Positions 33,520-46,036 of a stretch of DNA of 64,000 bases are shown piece after piece (within the stretch, counting starts at the first letter, position 1; the number at the start of each line of letters is the position of its first letter). The notes beneath the pieces are model-generated. The model ran no database searches. It was not told where the DNA came from and was given only the letters and a program-made list of their open reading frames with translations. The DNA is from Hericium rajendrae (Eukaryota > Basidiomycota > Agaricomycetes > Russulales > Hericiaceae), in the NCBI GenBank assembly GCA_033439255.1, contig CM065885.1, forward strand, positions 62,001 to 126,000. Reading direction: 5' to 3'. The position numbers and the translations under genes were made by a program.

Positions 33520-34903
33520 ACTTGGGTCGAGGAGAGATCGGGAGGAGGGGGAGGAGGGGAACGACTGGACTGAGTAGACGCACGCGCAGTACTCGCTGCT
33601 GCTAGGGATTATGTAAGCCACTACGGAAAGAAAGCGGCATCAGCACCGCCGCTGTTACAAGGTATTGGTGCAAGGATCGAGCTCGCATCCTGGTTTATGC
33701 ACCATGTTTCTGTACAACATGCAGATGTAGAAGATAACTCAAGAGCATGCAAAGCATCCGCGCAAAATTGATCATGCTCCCACAAGTGCTAACTCGATAC
33801 CTGCGCGGCAACATGTGAGCGGCCCGCCGGTGCCGCTAGTAAGTATCTTCCTCCGCTCACACATGTACTGTACACAACCGCCGCAGTTGCAAGCTCACGT
33901 TGCGAGGGTCAGTTCAAACTTGATGTCAGCGTTCATGTATCGCGTTCCTGACAGTCGTGATCTAGGTAAGAACCCGAAATTTTGGAGAACATGCGCACAA
34001 CGAGTATTGTACGGCCACAAAAGCTACTCGATACGTGAACGAGTTGTGGAGGATAGCATCCTGAGCCTGGTTTGCATTCACTGTCGTTGCTTGGTCTCAT
34101 ACGAAACTTGTGTCCTCCCCAACTTCCAAGCTCAACAGCATCTTCGGACGGTGGAGTGTCGGTGTAAGCCGTAAACATATGTCCTGAGTAGCGATTCGCT
34201 GCTGTCGTGTAAGCACTGTACTTTGCTATCAGTCAACTGCCTGTCCTCGTATCACTATCAGGGTGGAAATCGCAGTGTTGTATTGATAACATTGTTGTGA
34301 AAATGCTATCTACGACAGAATCAGGTCAATCGCTGCGCTTGATTGCTTACTAGGCCATCGGACTGACAGGGGTCTGTAGGCGGAATCTGTCAGTTGTCTA
34401 TGGTATTTTGAACCGCAGTATCTCGGAAAGGAGGCGGAATAGTGCAGGATAGTACCCGGTCCCCGGACAAGGTAAAGCATATACCCGTCTGTCAAAAAAG
34501 ACTGTACTGAAATTCTTATCTCTTTTCGCTACTATTTCCCAGTGGAGGGTGCTGAAGATACTATTCACTCGGTTGAATTTTGGCCACTCGCGTCAACTTG
34601 TCAAAAGGAAGGCAAAGATAGAGCCATGGTTTGAAGTGTTATCAAGGTGTCTTTACATAGACTCTTGAACTCTGGCGCCCGTATTGCCTCATGGCCAGTC
34701 CGGAGTGCCCCGTCGAGCTGAATCCCACGAGAATTAGGGAGACCGATTTATCATATCTCTTCTTAAAGGCCTTCATATGGAAGTCTTATGCCATCGCTCC
34801 GTCCCACCTGCGTTTTCGTCCCGTCCAAACCGTATAGGCCGTCTGCAACGCTTACACTCATTGCCCGACATCCTCCGAGTCACCTCCAGCGAGCGAAGTA
34901 ACC
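33520..34903. other. Intergenic, no gene
   Basis: A 1.4-kb interval between divergently transcribed genes. Small frames at 33815-34174 and 34310-34495 have no domain or splice partners. Confidence 0.5.
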
Positions 34904-37238
34904 ATGGCTATTGCTAATGAGCGCGGATACCGGCCGATACTCTTGTTGGACGTGAAGCGCACTCTTCAGAAGTGGAACAATGACAAGGGCAAGTATGTGG
35001 AGTCTAATGACATCGGGTCCGAAACGACAGCGGACGCGAAGGAAGAGCCCAAGGAGATTTACGCGTTCACACTCATCCGTCAATTCGTGCCCACCGAGAA
35101 GGATGGGCACGACCTCGTCAATGAGGAAATACAACTCCGCTCTCCCATGTTCATCAAGGCGGCGCAGGAGGTGATGAAAGGGAGGAGAGATATTGCATGG
35201 AAGATGGATACCTTGAAGGTCCGCTTTGAAATCACTTCCACCTGCCTAGATGATGACAGCCGGTGCTCAGTTCGTACCTAACGAATTTTTGGCCTTTATG
35301 CCACAATTCACCGAATATGTTGAATCGTTAGAGAAGCTTGAAACCCAAACCGAAGAGCAGCAGCAAATCATCGAGCACGTCCACTTCTTCCTCACATTCA
35401 TGCAAACGGAGTACCGCCAGCGGCTGCAGGAGCTCGAGTCGCTCAAGGACGCGCGGGTGGTAACCTTCGACCTCATCTGGAGTGTGCTCATCCCCGGTAT
35501 GATCCTCCTCACGCATGACAAAATGACCGGCAAGCCGTGCGCCGTGCGCCTCCTCTCGCTCGAGATTAATGAGCGCTCGTCCGACCAGCCGCTGCGCTGG
35601 ATCCTCAACTGCGAGTTCGTCGCCGTCGAGGGCGATATGCCCGGCCTTGCCGGGACAGAGCTGACGATCCCCCACTTCGTCGGCACGAAGCGGATCTTGG
35701 ATCTCGGATCGTACCCGTTGGATCAGCTGGTCCCCGAGGAGCAGAGAAAGAAGAAAGAGGAGTTGATCGAACGCGGGAAGAACCGATGGATGCTGAGGGA
35801 CTGGAAGCACCGGTGGTACAACGACATTGCGTATGCCATCGAAGACAACAACCGGTATCGTAAGATTATGGTAGGTGCTTCATCCACTTTTCTTTTCTTG
35901 ACAACTGACTCAGTTGCGCCAGACGACCTCCCGGATTATGATTGACGGAGGTGAACCTGTTTCCACATCCATCTTCCGTTTTTATGTCGTTAATCAATTG
36001 TCGTGTAGAGATGTTTGATCGCTACTCGCCTCATGGCTCTACTCCAAGCCTGACTTACAGCCTCGATCACGAAGAGCTCACCCCGCAGTCCAGGAAGGAG
36101 CCAAATGACGACGAATTTCTCTTGATGTCTCCACGCTTGTATGGTTATACCATGGGCGACCGAGAGTGGCGTAAGTGTTTTTCAAGTTCTCGAAAACCGT
36201 CCCTCGAACCTCGTTTATCGTGACGTTAGGTGTATTTAGCGTTGACTCCGTCAACGATATCCAATGGAGCCAAAACGCATTTAACGACCTGGACATCGGG
36301 AAAAGGAATAAGGATATCATTGAGTCGCTCATCATACAGCATATTGGCGTCAGGAGCAATGACAACGATGGCAACGCAAGGTCTGGAGTATCGGCACAGA
36401 AGTTCGATGATTTTGTTGAGAGCAAGGGGTTGGGACTGATATTCAATCTGCACGGTACGTCCCTTGGTCAAAGTCGTCACGAGTGGGCGTTTCATCAATC
36501 CTGTGTACAGGACCACCTGGTGTCGGAAAGACACTAACCGCAGAGGCGATCAGTGATCGTAAGCAGGTCCGTGTTGATACTCTAGAATAGCTCATAAGCA
36601 TGTTTTAGTGTCGAAAAGCCCTCTCTACGTCGTCGGTTCCAGCGATCTCGGTTCAGATGCGGAGGATCTCGAGTGGGCACTAAACAAGATCTTCGCGCTT
36701 GCCCACCGGTGGAAAGCACTAGTGCTCATAGATGAGGCCGACGTTTACCTCGAGCGGCGCGACGTCCATGACATGGGCCGTAACGCCGTGGTCGCGGTCT
36801 TCCTGCGCAAGCTGGAGTATATCTACATCCATCAGTCCACTCAGACCCTGCTGACAAGGACCTCTCGCCAGATACTACCCGGGCGTCCTCTTCCTGACGA
36901 CAAATCGCGTCAGCGTCTTCGACGACGCGATGAAATCCCGCATCGACGTGTCGATGGTGTATGATTCACTCAGCGTGGACGCGCGCGAGCGTCTGTGGAT
37001 CGCCTTCTTGAAGAAAACGGACATGACGGAAGACGATCGCCATTATCTCATCAAGAAGGACATGAAGTTCCTGCGAGGCCTCTCACTGAACGGGCGCGAG
37101 ATCAAGAACATCGTCAAGATCGCATCTTCAATCGCGGCTTACAACAACGGCCGTACGCTGAGGACTGAAGATATCATGCGCGTCATAACCTTCTCTGAAG
37201 AGCAGAGGCACATAGGTGGTTGCGATTACCCTCTGTAA
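34904..37238 (+). CDS. AAA ATPase with DUF7025-like N-terminal region
   Basis: Eight exons (34904-35218, 35271-35870, 35923-35950, 36009-36170, 36230-36454, 36511-36558, 36609-36816, 36872-37238) give 650 residues. The N-terminal two thirds has the layout of fungal DUF7025 AAA proteins. The AAA module has Walker A GPPGVGKT (about 444-451), Walker B LVLIDEAD (about 497-504), sensor/arginine region FLTTNRV and MKSRIDVSM, and a C-terminal lid. Related proteins are BCS1-like or orphan AAA machines that remodel protein complexes. Substrate and location are unknown. Introns are 50-59 nt. The start follows AACC and is the first ATG in frame. Confidence 0.85.
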
Positions 37239-38346
37239 TGTCTACAGGGTGACTGACTAGTGTTAATTTTTGTAATAGATACAAACTCCTTACTAATGAG
37301 GTTCATCCGTCCACAATGGGCACCACATGTTGTGAGCAGTGTTGCGGCATTATGCACGACATTGGTCGTTCTTGGGGTATTGAAGGGCCTGGAGGTGTGC
37401 TTGGGCTTAGCGAGATGATTCTGACCCGACACCAGCTCACGTTCCGACTTCCCTCGTTTTTGTATTTTCTGTAATTTCTCCAGACTTTCAGTTGTACAAA
37501 GCATCCATAGAAGTGAGTTTTCGTCGCAACAGTCGGGCTGGCCAAATTTGGAGGGTTCGAGTTGCTTATGCATGAGATATTAGCACAATCTATGCAGCCC
37601 GACTTGTAACGTGAGCACGGGAAGCATAGTGATGAATAGATTTACGACTTCTACGCTCTATTTCTCATTAAATAACTCAGGTAGGGCCGTCTGCGCGGCA
37701 AAGCCCGCTACCCGGTGTGACTCGAGCGTCACACGACATGACCGCTGATTTGGGCGGTGAGATCACGCGAAAAGTACACGGGCAGGACTTTGATTGTCGA
37801 TTTTGGACGATTTCAGTGATATCGGATCTGGGTCACTCCGGATTAGCTAGATTGCCCATGCTAAGAGCGCAGCATAAGGAATCGGGCCGACGTAATAGCT
37901 TCGACAATCCGAAAGCCTTGGTTAGGCAATCCGATCAGATTGCGCCGAACCGACCAGTCTGATTTTCGATCATAGACAATCTCGCCAATTTTGTAGTCAT
38001 GTCCCTTTGCGTAATGATCATTCTCACCAGTGTTGGTCCATCTGGGTGAACAAGTTCACTGTGCATGAAGCTGGCAGCTTTGTTTGAACGTGCGAGACAG
38101 CAGTATTGTGTTATTCATGGAGAGCTACTAATTATCTCTAGTACTGGGTCTTCTGCCTTTTTGGCACCCGCAGATTCGACGGTGCGCCAGCTATGATGGT
38201 TTCAAGCATGTCCTTTTCGTAAGCACTCCTGCTGCCCACCTCCTGCATGTCCGTGGTCGCACTGTTAAGGCATTTGCCTCCAGCGCTGCTCGAGGACGCG
38301 TCTGCCTGCGCGCCTAACGTGAAATGAACGTGAGATTCTGTGGCCG
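37239..38346. other. Spacer at the left edge of the transposon region
   Basis: No gene is supported except a possible 3' exon of the coiled-coil gene (38138-38308), which a 35-nt intron could attach. The left terminus of the Plavaka-like transposon should fall here, but I could not identify inverted repeats matching the right side. Confidence 0.4.
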
Positions 38347-39190
38347 TCATGTTGAGGGGAACGAGGGCTCACTGGGAACCATGCCTGCCACCTCGTGTTC
38401 CATCAGACCGTCTTGGCCGGCTTCCCCTCCAGCTTGGTCCCATGCGAGTGGCTTGCCTGCTCGCATGTTTTTGAAATCAGGATCATACACGTAGTCATTG
38501 CCGTCTCCGTCCTCATGCCATGGCGCTATCTGCGATTCAAGCCGGCCGGGCATCTCACCCCCAAGGCGCTCGATTTTCGCCTCCAGTTGGCCAACGTACC
38601 ACTTTTCGGCCTTGGTGTTGCATCGGTAAGATTCCAGCCTCTGGTATTGGTCCATGTTTTCACTCTCCAACTCAGTTAATTGTTGCTGCATCCCATTTAT
38701 TGTGCACTCCAAGTCGTAGTTCTTCGCCTTCAATTCGTCGATTTTCTCCTCTGCAGTCTGGATCCCTTGAACGGCGTGGTCGACATCATCTGTGGGCAAG
38801 ATATCATATCGTCAGCTCACCAAGTCGCACCAGTTTCCACTCACCGTCATCGCTTTGCAGCAGCTTCGATTCACCCACGTCGCAGTCTTCATCAGGCTGC
38901 GCTCCACCATCGAAGAATTGGGTATCCGTTGTCTGGGTGTGCAGGGCACCGCCAGGAAGAAAAATCCTGTTGAGATGCGTAGTTATTGACCCTTCCAAGC
39001 TTCTAATAAGCAACCAACAAACGACATACTGGAGCCACCTGCGGGCATTTTTGCCTGCCTGCAACGCCTTTCACTTCAGTCTGTCCTTCGGCGCATAAAA
39101 GTCCTGTGAAGGTGCTTGCGTAGGCACATAGGTCACGTCGTCTATGTCCGAGTCGATTGACTCTGAGTGCGAGCATTTGGAGTGACCCAT
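38347..39190 (-). CDS. Coiled-coil acidic protein, divergent partner of the transposase
   Basis: ATG 39190 opens an acidic N-terminus (SHSESIDSDIDDVTYVPT). The exons read 39075-39190, 39030-39038 (9 nt, optional), 38845-38966 and 38347-38789, about 229 residues. The last exon holds a coiled coil with heptad-like leucines (EKIDELKAKNYDLECTI, QQLTELESENMDQYQRLES). It starts 190 bp from the transposase and is transcribed away from it, so it probably belongs to the same mobile element. No enzyme motif is seen. An alternative last intron would extend it to 38138. A DNA-binding or assembly partner is a guess. Confidence 0.5.
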
Positions 39191-39380
39191 CTCAATGTGA
39201 GGAGCATGTGGTGGAGGATCGTGTCAAAAGCACAAGTTGCGCCATGCAGTTTTGAGACCCGCGGTTCCAAATCTGGCACCCGCACTCCTGCATCCCTGGT
39301 CCCCTTTCTTCGAGTCGTTGTTGCTCATTCAGCATTCTGCGTCCTCCCATATCTCCACCGAACAAATTATATCAGCTGCC
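39191..39380. promoter_or_regulatory. Short bidirectional promoter region of the transposon
   Basis: Only 190 bp separates the start codons of the two divergent transposon genes, so both promoters must share this stretch. No clear TATA box is seen. Confidence 0.4.
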
Positions 39381-42300
39381 ATGTCCCCTTCAGATTTCCA
39401 TATTTATGCAGAGGACTCAGATGAAGACGAAGTCTTGCAGCAACCAAAAGGTAAGCATTGCATCCCATATAGTTCCCCCCCCCCCAACTGGTCGGGTTTA
39501 ACATCTCGTTCGCAGCATTTATTCCATGCGGCCAATCAAGATACCGTTGCATTATTTGTCCGGGAACTCCAGTCTTTGGTTTAGCAAAATCAGTAAGACA
39601 TGAAGATACTGAAGCTCACGTTCGCGCTCTTCGCAAACTTGACAATGCTCTGCCGTCCTCGGATCCCTTGGCTGCCATGATGGAGCAGTCACCCTCTTCC
39701 GAGCTACCTGTTGGTCCGGTCAAAGACCAGCAGGCTATTCCCACCTCTCGTGCACAAGATGTTTCACATGATGAAGGCCCTTTTGTACCCCCACCCACAG
39801 GCAGCCTGGGACCAGCCTTTGGCGATGATTCTGACCCTTTGCCTCCTTCACCCGTTACCATCCACGGCCCAGCACTCCCTAGTGATCCCCCCAACCAGTT
39901 GTTCGATGACTATGGCAGCATGTGGACAGCCGCTCCTGAGGCACCCCGGTCAACAGCGCCGCTGATAGACCGTTCAGCTTCGTGGAAGGCTCGGGCCAGC
40001 CCAAGTGACAGCGAGGATGAAATAGACCTGTGGGATGCACTGAGCTCAGTCGGTTCCAGCGCCGCCAGATCAGACATCGCAGATAGCGAGTCGGATGCGG
40101 ATGAGGCTTATTTGGACATGCCGCAGTGCAAGGACAATGTTCAGCATTCAGGATCTGAGGACTTACTAGGTACGTACAACTGCTGCCACCACATTGTGGT
40201 CTATACTCAGTGCAGCATATCTAGCACATGCCCCCAGTGATGGAGTTCGCCTCGCCAATAACGACGAATGGTGGCCATGGAATAATGAGAAGGTAAGCTT
40301 CCCGGACAGCGCGCTCTTCCACCCTGGTCTAATTGCTAGCTCTCTCCCGCTTGGCAGCAATGTTTGACAGATCTGTTGAGCGCATTTCTGCGCGCCGTGT
40401 TTTCTGAGTCCGAATTGGAGATAACACAGTGGTATGCCACTAAACTCGGCATCAAGAAACTCCCCAAGATGAACTCGCTGAAGAAGCAACGCACACAGGT
40501 TCTCAAGCTTGCAGGTACCGAACCACAGCTTGTCAATGGGTCGTTGGGGAATTTGTATTCTGTGGCCAGTCTGGCGAAGATCATTGAACACGTAAGATAT
40601 CCCTGTTGTGGTTGTACATTTGCACATTCTCAGGTGGTTTCAACAGGAAATGGCCAACCCGAAGGTGCGAGAGCATCTTCACTTCCTTCCTGCTGACAAC
40701 AACAATGGCCATTACGAGGCCCGTCATGGGGAGCGCTGGAGACACGAGGTCGATCCATCCCTTGCCGGGCCAATGGCTCGTGACGCAAAGGGATACGATT
40801 ACTTTGTCGAAGAACCTGCTCTGGCCAAGGTCGACGAGCTTGGAGCGCTGACTCCCGTTTGGCCCACCCGATGGTTTGAGCAGCAAGGAAATACATTTGC
40901 GATAGTACACGAGCTGCTTGTTAATGATGACAAAACATCGTATACGATAGATGTAGCAAAATGCCGTGAACTGCCTCTCGAAGCATTTACCTTGAATTAC
41001 GTGAAGCTTGCTGCGGTCCACACATACTACAGTTTGCCACATCCGAACAATGTTATCTGTATGCATATTTTTTTAATGCTTTCTTCAACGCTTCTGACAG
41101 TTGTTGCAGCGATCGAGCCGCAAACTGAGCCCACAGTTGACCCAGTGACAGGACATACAGTCCCGATACCTTCACACTTCATGACTGTGCCCAATCCATG
41201 GCGCAATAAGGCAGAAGGGCTTCGTGTATTGTCGATGCCGGTTTGGCTGTACTGCGACAATACGTCCGGCAATGTATCCAAGAAATGGAATAAGCACAAC
41301 TCCTTTCTTTTTATACTTGCTGGTCTCCTTCAGGTGCAGACCCTCAAGCCTTACAACATACATTTCCTCTCGACATCTAATCTATCCTCGCCACTCGAGA
41401 TGTTGGAAGCTATCATAGCAGATATCCGGTGCGTTGAAGTTCTTTGTGCAACGTGTACGACCCAGGGGATTGACATGAACACTCTTGGACAGGGAATTTC
41501 AGATGAATGGACTCCGTGTATGGGACTGCAAGTACAAGGAATGGGTCATAGTGATTTCATGGATCCTGGCATTTCTCGGCAACAACCCTATGCAGAGTGA
41601 GCTTGCATCGCACATCGGGTTAAATGGCAAGTTCTTCTGCAGGGTCTGTCAGGTTCGAGGCAAAGCAAAAGAGCAACCCACAGGTACTACCGGTGAGGTT
41701 GACCGTGTCTGTGAATTTATGAAGGTACAGTTTAAGTTCGATGACTATCCTTAGATGCTGGAAGTTTGCTCATGAATTTCCAATATGCAGGCGGGCATCC
41801 CTTGAGACCTCGAGCGCACAATGAAAGTTCTCAGGAAGCAAGTAGGCGACATCAAGGCTGGCATCCCATCCCGCGTTGAAGTCGCAAGCACTCAAAATGG
41901 TATCAAGGACAAGCACTTTGTCCCAATTTTTGAGGAGCTCTCGTCAACCTGTACATCAATACGAGAGCAGAACAAGAAGCTCGGAAGGGATGTCAATGAC
42001 GGGCTCGATGACGCTCTGCAGAAAGTACTTCGCAACCGGACCACTGAAGAATTATTAAATCCGATCTTCCTCGTACGAGGTAAGTTCTGCAATGCAGAGC
42101 GCAGGATTGATGTCTGTCTTACAGACCTAAATCCACATGCTGATACTTCCGTCGAGATCTTGCATATAATTCTTTTGGGAATTGTCAAGTATTTCTGGCA
42201 TGATGCTGTCTCGAGACAAAATTCAGTTGACCGCAAAATTCTACGAACCCGTCTCAAGAGCCTCGACGTTTCTGCATTAGGTCTCAGCCGCCTTCAGGGC

Positions 42301-44743
42301 GATACACTTGTTACCTACGCAGGCTCCCTCACTGGGCGAGATTTCCATGTTGTCGCACAAGTTGCCTCGGCCGTCCTCTATGGCCTTCTGCTGGAGCCAG
42401 CATACGAGGCATGGCTGGCTTTGAGCCGTCTCGCTCCTCTCATTTTCCAGCCGAAGATACAAGACTTGAATGAATATATTGTGAGTCCGAAGTCATTCTG
42501 ATCATGGAACCCTCATTCTGATGGCCAGGGAAGAATCAATTACAGGTCGCCATTGACAACTTCATGGGGGCGACAGCCCTGTGGTCGATCCAATGGTTCA
42601 ACAAGCCCAAATTTCACATTCTCCTCCATTCTCCTACCCATATCCACCGATTCGGTCCTGCTATACTCACAGCGACTGAGGGCTTCAAATCGTACAACTT
42701 GGTTATTCATCTTCGAAGTGTACATTCCAATCAACATGCACCAAGTGTCGACATCAGTGCGAGCATGTCGTTTATGTATGCAGCTCGACATCTAGTAAGC
42801 GGTGGGCTGGTGTATGATGAGCAGATCAAAGACAGACAAATCGCAGGTTCTCGTGTGCGAGACTTACTGGACGATGCTGTGTTCGTCAAATTGATGAATA
42901 TGGTCGATGTCGAAGGGCCGACAGCAACTGGTGTGTGGCTCTCCTTATCACTTCTTTCCTCGCAAATCTGAATGGCGTGTTTAGCCTTGAAATACCGAAG
43001 CACCCATATTCAGGTGATGCGATTTGACGAGACGCTCACGGCCACAATGACCTCGCATCGGTATGGCCCCGGGATGCAGAACAGCGGCCAGTTTACATCA
43101 CTGCCGAAGATCCTTCTGCTCAATGGTGACGTTGTGCACAAAGATCACTTCGTGGTATTCCAAACAGATAATGCACCACTGGGAGTTGGTCGCATCAAGG
43201 AGATTCTGTCCATAGGCAAATGTCATCCTTATGGGTGCTTGCTAGAAAGCTGGACTGTCGGGGATGAGGTGCTACCCTACCGATTACCAGGGATATCGTG
43301 TTCGGGGGAGGTCCAGTTTGTTGAATATCATGTAGGCAATATCTTTACAATGTCAGGTTTCGCATCAATAATTTGCAATGTTTTCTACAGCAAGTGCTTT
43401 GTTGCATTCACACATTCCACAATTGCAAAGCACACGGATGTAAGGCCACGAGAACGTGCGCCATTATACAAGAGCGACATGTCACAGACAAGCAGGATTT
43501 GGAATACCGGCATGAAGATGAACTCCTCGACCTAATACTCAATCTCGCACAGTCCTGCAGTGCCGTAATAACACAAGAACTCAGGTCACCTCCAACCTTT
43601 CCTCATCAATATTCATCCCTTGCACACGAGGGAGCTGAGGCACAAGTTAATAGCGCAGATAATCATGATCACTCTGTACCGGACATACTACTTCATGGCT
43701 TAGTGGAGTCTGCTGTTGCATCCTATGAACTGCAGAAGGCCATGCTCCCACCACAACAAGGTGCTGGGACGGCAAGCAAACGGAAGCAAATGCCCTCAGC
43801 CACAACGAGCACGAAACGGCCACGCAATGTGCATGCCAACATGAGCACATCCCGGCAGTCTTTGACTATGGCAGCTGCTCTGGAGACACCTGCCCATCTT
43901 GCTGGCTGTATGTCAGCGACATCTGTGCATACCGCGGGCAGTACACCAGCACATATCGCAAGCGGTACACCAGCACGTATCGCAGGTGGTATACCAGCAC
44001 ATATCGTGGGTGGTACACCAGCGCATACCGTGGGCCGTACACCAGCGCATACGCCTGCAAGCACGCCTTTCACACCATCTAGACCAATCGGGAGTGTTCT
44101 GCAGCATGAATCAAATGGCACTGTCAGCCACGCTGGGGCACGTCCGCTCCTTGATAATGGATATACCAATTACAATGGGTATAGCATTCAATACGCACCG
44201 GACTACGTGCCAAACCAGGTACCCCCTTTGTACTCTACCCAGCATTTTGGAAGCTTCACCATGCCATATCAGCATGATCCCTCCATGTCGCCCCAGCCCT
44301 TTCCAAGTACCCCCGTCCCTGTTCATTTACCAGCGGTAACCATGCCGTCAACACCCATGACTTCAAGGATAACTGATTACTCACCGATGGATTGGCAGGA
44401 TATGGAAGGGCCATATGGCGCAGGCGGCTTCATGCATTTTGGGAGCACAGCTACTGGCGTCGGGGGATCTCCATATACACGGCGACAGGAGCAAACCCAT
44501 GGTCATCCATATCAGTCCTACCAGGATCCAAGCGAAGATACATACTTGCTGCTATACCTGCCAGCTTCGCCATCATTCCTGCCAGAACACGATCTATTGC
44601 ATGGGGCACGACAAGTCACTTACCTCCCGCATACATATGAATATGCACAGGCGCCGGGCTCACAAGCCGCACCGCCTCTGGTGCAGGCTCGCCACTCAAC
44701 ATACGATCCATTCTCAAACCAGCTGCCACCTGGTTATAAGTGA
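39381..44743 (+). pseudogene. Plavaka/KDZ-like transposase with one in-frame stop
   Basis: Twelve exons can be joined: 39381-39450, 39516-40169, 40216-40292, 40358-40591, 40647-41058, 41110-41428, 41493-41724, 41791-42079, 42125-42480, 42546-42930, 42985-43331, 43391-44743. Each is flanked by GT-AG introns of 45-66 nt in matching phase. Signature stretches are MSMPVWLYCDNTSGN-like (SMPVWLYCDNTSGNVSKKWN), LGNNPMQSELASHIGLNGKF with FCRVCQVRG (zinc-ligand cysteines), LHIILLGIVKYFWHDAV and QWFNKPKFHILLH. These match Plavaka-type basidiomycete transposases as I know them. A TGA at 41803-41805 (consistent with a mutated CGA) interrupts an otherwise open chain. The C-terminus is a repeat-rich tail. 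The element is probably dead but young. Confidence 0.65.
43925..44070 (+). repeat. 24-bp coding minisatellite (TPAH repeats)
   Basis: About six 24-bp units encode the octapeptide pattern GTPAHIAG within the transposase C-terminus. Variants include TPARIAGG, TPAHIVGG and TPAHTVGR. The unit length is a multiple of three, so copy number can change without a frameshift. Confidence 0.75.
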
Positions 44744-45727
44744 AGTTTGCTTTATCCAGACCATGAGCGCGTGAGGCAACAAGTGACGGGGATACTTGCG
44801 AAGGCAAAGGACAGGCGTTCAGGAGCAGTTGTGGGGTTTTTCATGCCAGCAGAGCAGGGTGGAGATTGCGTTGGCATGCTGCCATTGTCATTTGTTTCGA
44901 AAGAGGGTGGTCATTTGTAGGTAATGAATACATGTTCAATGCAATGAACAAAAAGACGACGTGGGATGAAAACGTGTGAGAATCAAGTGAGATGCCCAAG
45001 TGGGCAATCGCGCCCACCCAAAGTCCCGGCGACATTTATTCATTCTCACCTCCATCGTGTCATCTCATCGGTTTGTTCTTGCCCTGTCAATGATTCTAAC
45101 GTCTCATTGGTAGACGGCACTAATGCTGGTCACATCCAACTGTCGTGCTTTTGGCAAGTATCTATTGTTTCAAGCGTCGTAGCAGTCAGGCGACAAATAC
45201 TCTATACTGACCATATATGTTCATGCTGCAGACCCGCCTTGTGGTAATTCCGATGCCGGGAAGGGTCCACCGGAGGATGTTCAGCATTCAATTGGTGAGG
45301 ATAGCGTTTGGAGTCATCTTGTGAGCATCGCAACGGCATGTCCATCTGTGCAGCAAGTTGTACTCTATGCTCAGAAGAGTACAAGATATTTACATGCTTT
45401 TCATAATCTATTGCATCTCAACTTTGCCTGTTCTGTAATTTTGCTAACCAGGAACAAGCAGGCCACCTTCCTCGAACACTCTTAGACCATTGAAGGGCAT
45501 GCATAGGTGACGGTTACGCAGGCTCCTCTGCGCACGCCAGGGATCGATATCTACACATTTATTTGTGCTCTAATTTTATTGAATCTTGCAGCCTGCAGAA
45601 ACCATGAATTTATGTGTGGACAGAGCCACATTCGAACTTGAAGACAAGTCGGAGCTCCGCGAATGCCATCACGTGGCCACGCAGTTGGGGTGCAGAAAGG
45701 CGAGTTGCCACATCCATCTTTTCTCTC
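44744..45727. other. Transposon interior, no gene
   Basis: This lies between the transposase stop and the Copia insertion. A short stretch at 45268-45300 resembles 40134-40165 (shared GTTCAGCATTCA), possibly old internal duplication. No coding exon is supported. Confidence 0.4.
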
Positions 45728-45732
45728 CTCCT

Positions 45733-46029
45733 TATTGCAGGGCAACGAGTGGAGCGATTAGCGACTGTGAGGGAATAATAGATATATTCTCAGTATCTCG
45801 GATAGAGTACTGCGAGACTGTAAGTAAATACCTGCGAGGGAATAATAGATATATTCTACAGGTAAAATCAGCCTCGGAACGAAGGGGGAATAAAGTAGGT
45901 ACTGACCTCAGTATCTCGGATAGAGTACTGAGGGAAGGGGAGAAAGAAAAGTTTTCGTAAGGTAACTATGCAGTCCGAGTTCATCACATGATCACGGCGC
46001 GTCGCGCGCATTGACTCTTTACTACAACA
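45733..46029 (-). repeat. Copia 3' LTR
   Basis: A 297-bp direct repeat of 55721-56017. Internally it carries a repeated block, GAGGGAATAATAGAT followed by CAGTATCTCGGATAGAGTAC, twice. It borders the 5-bp target duplication CTCCT. Confidence 0.93.
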
Positions 46030-46036
46030 TGCCCGC

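Noticed and set aside
45268-45300. Similarity to 40134-40165 as evidence for a second transposase copy
   Set aside because: Only about a dozen contiguous bases agree; too short to claim duplication.
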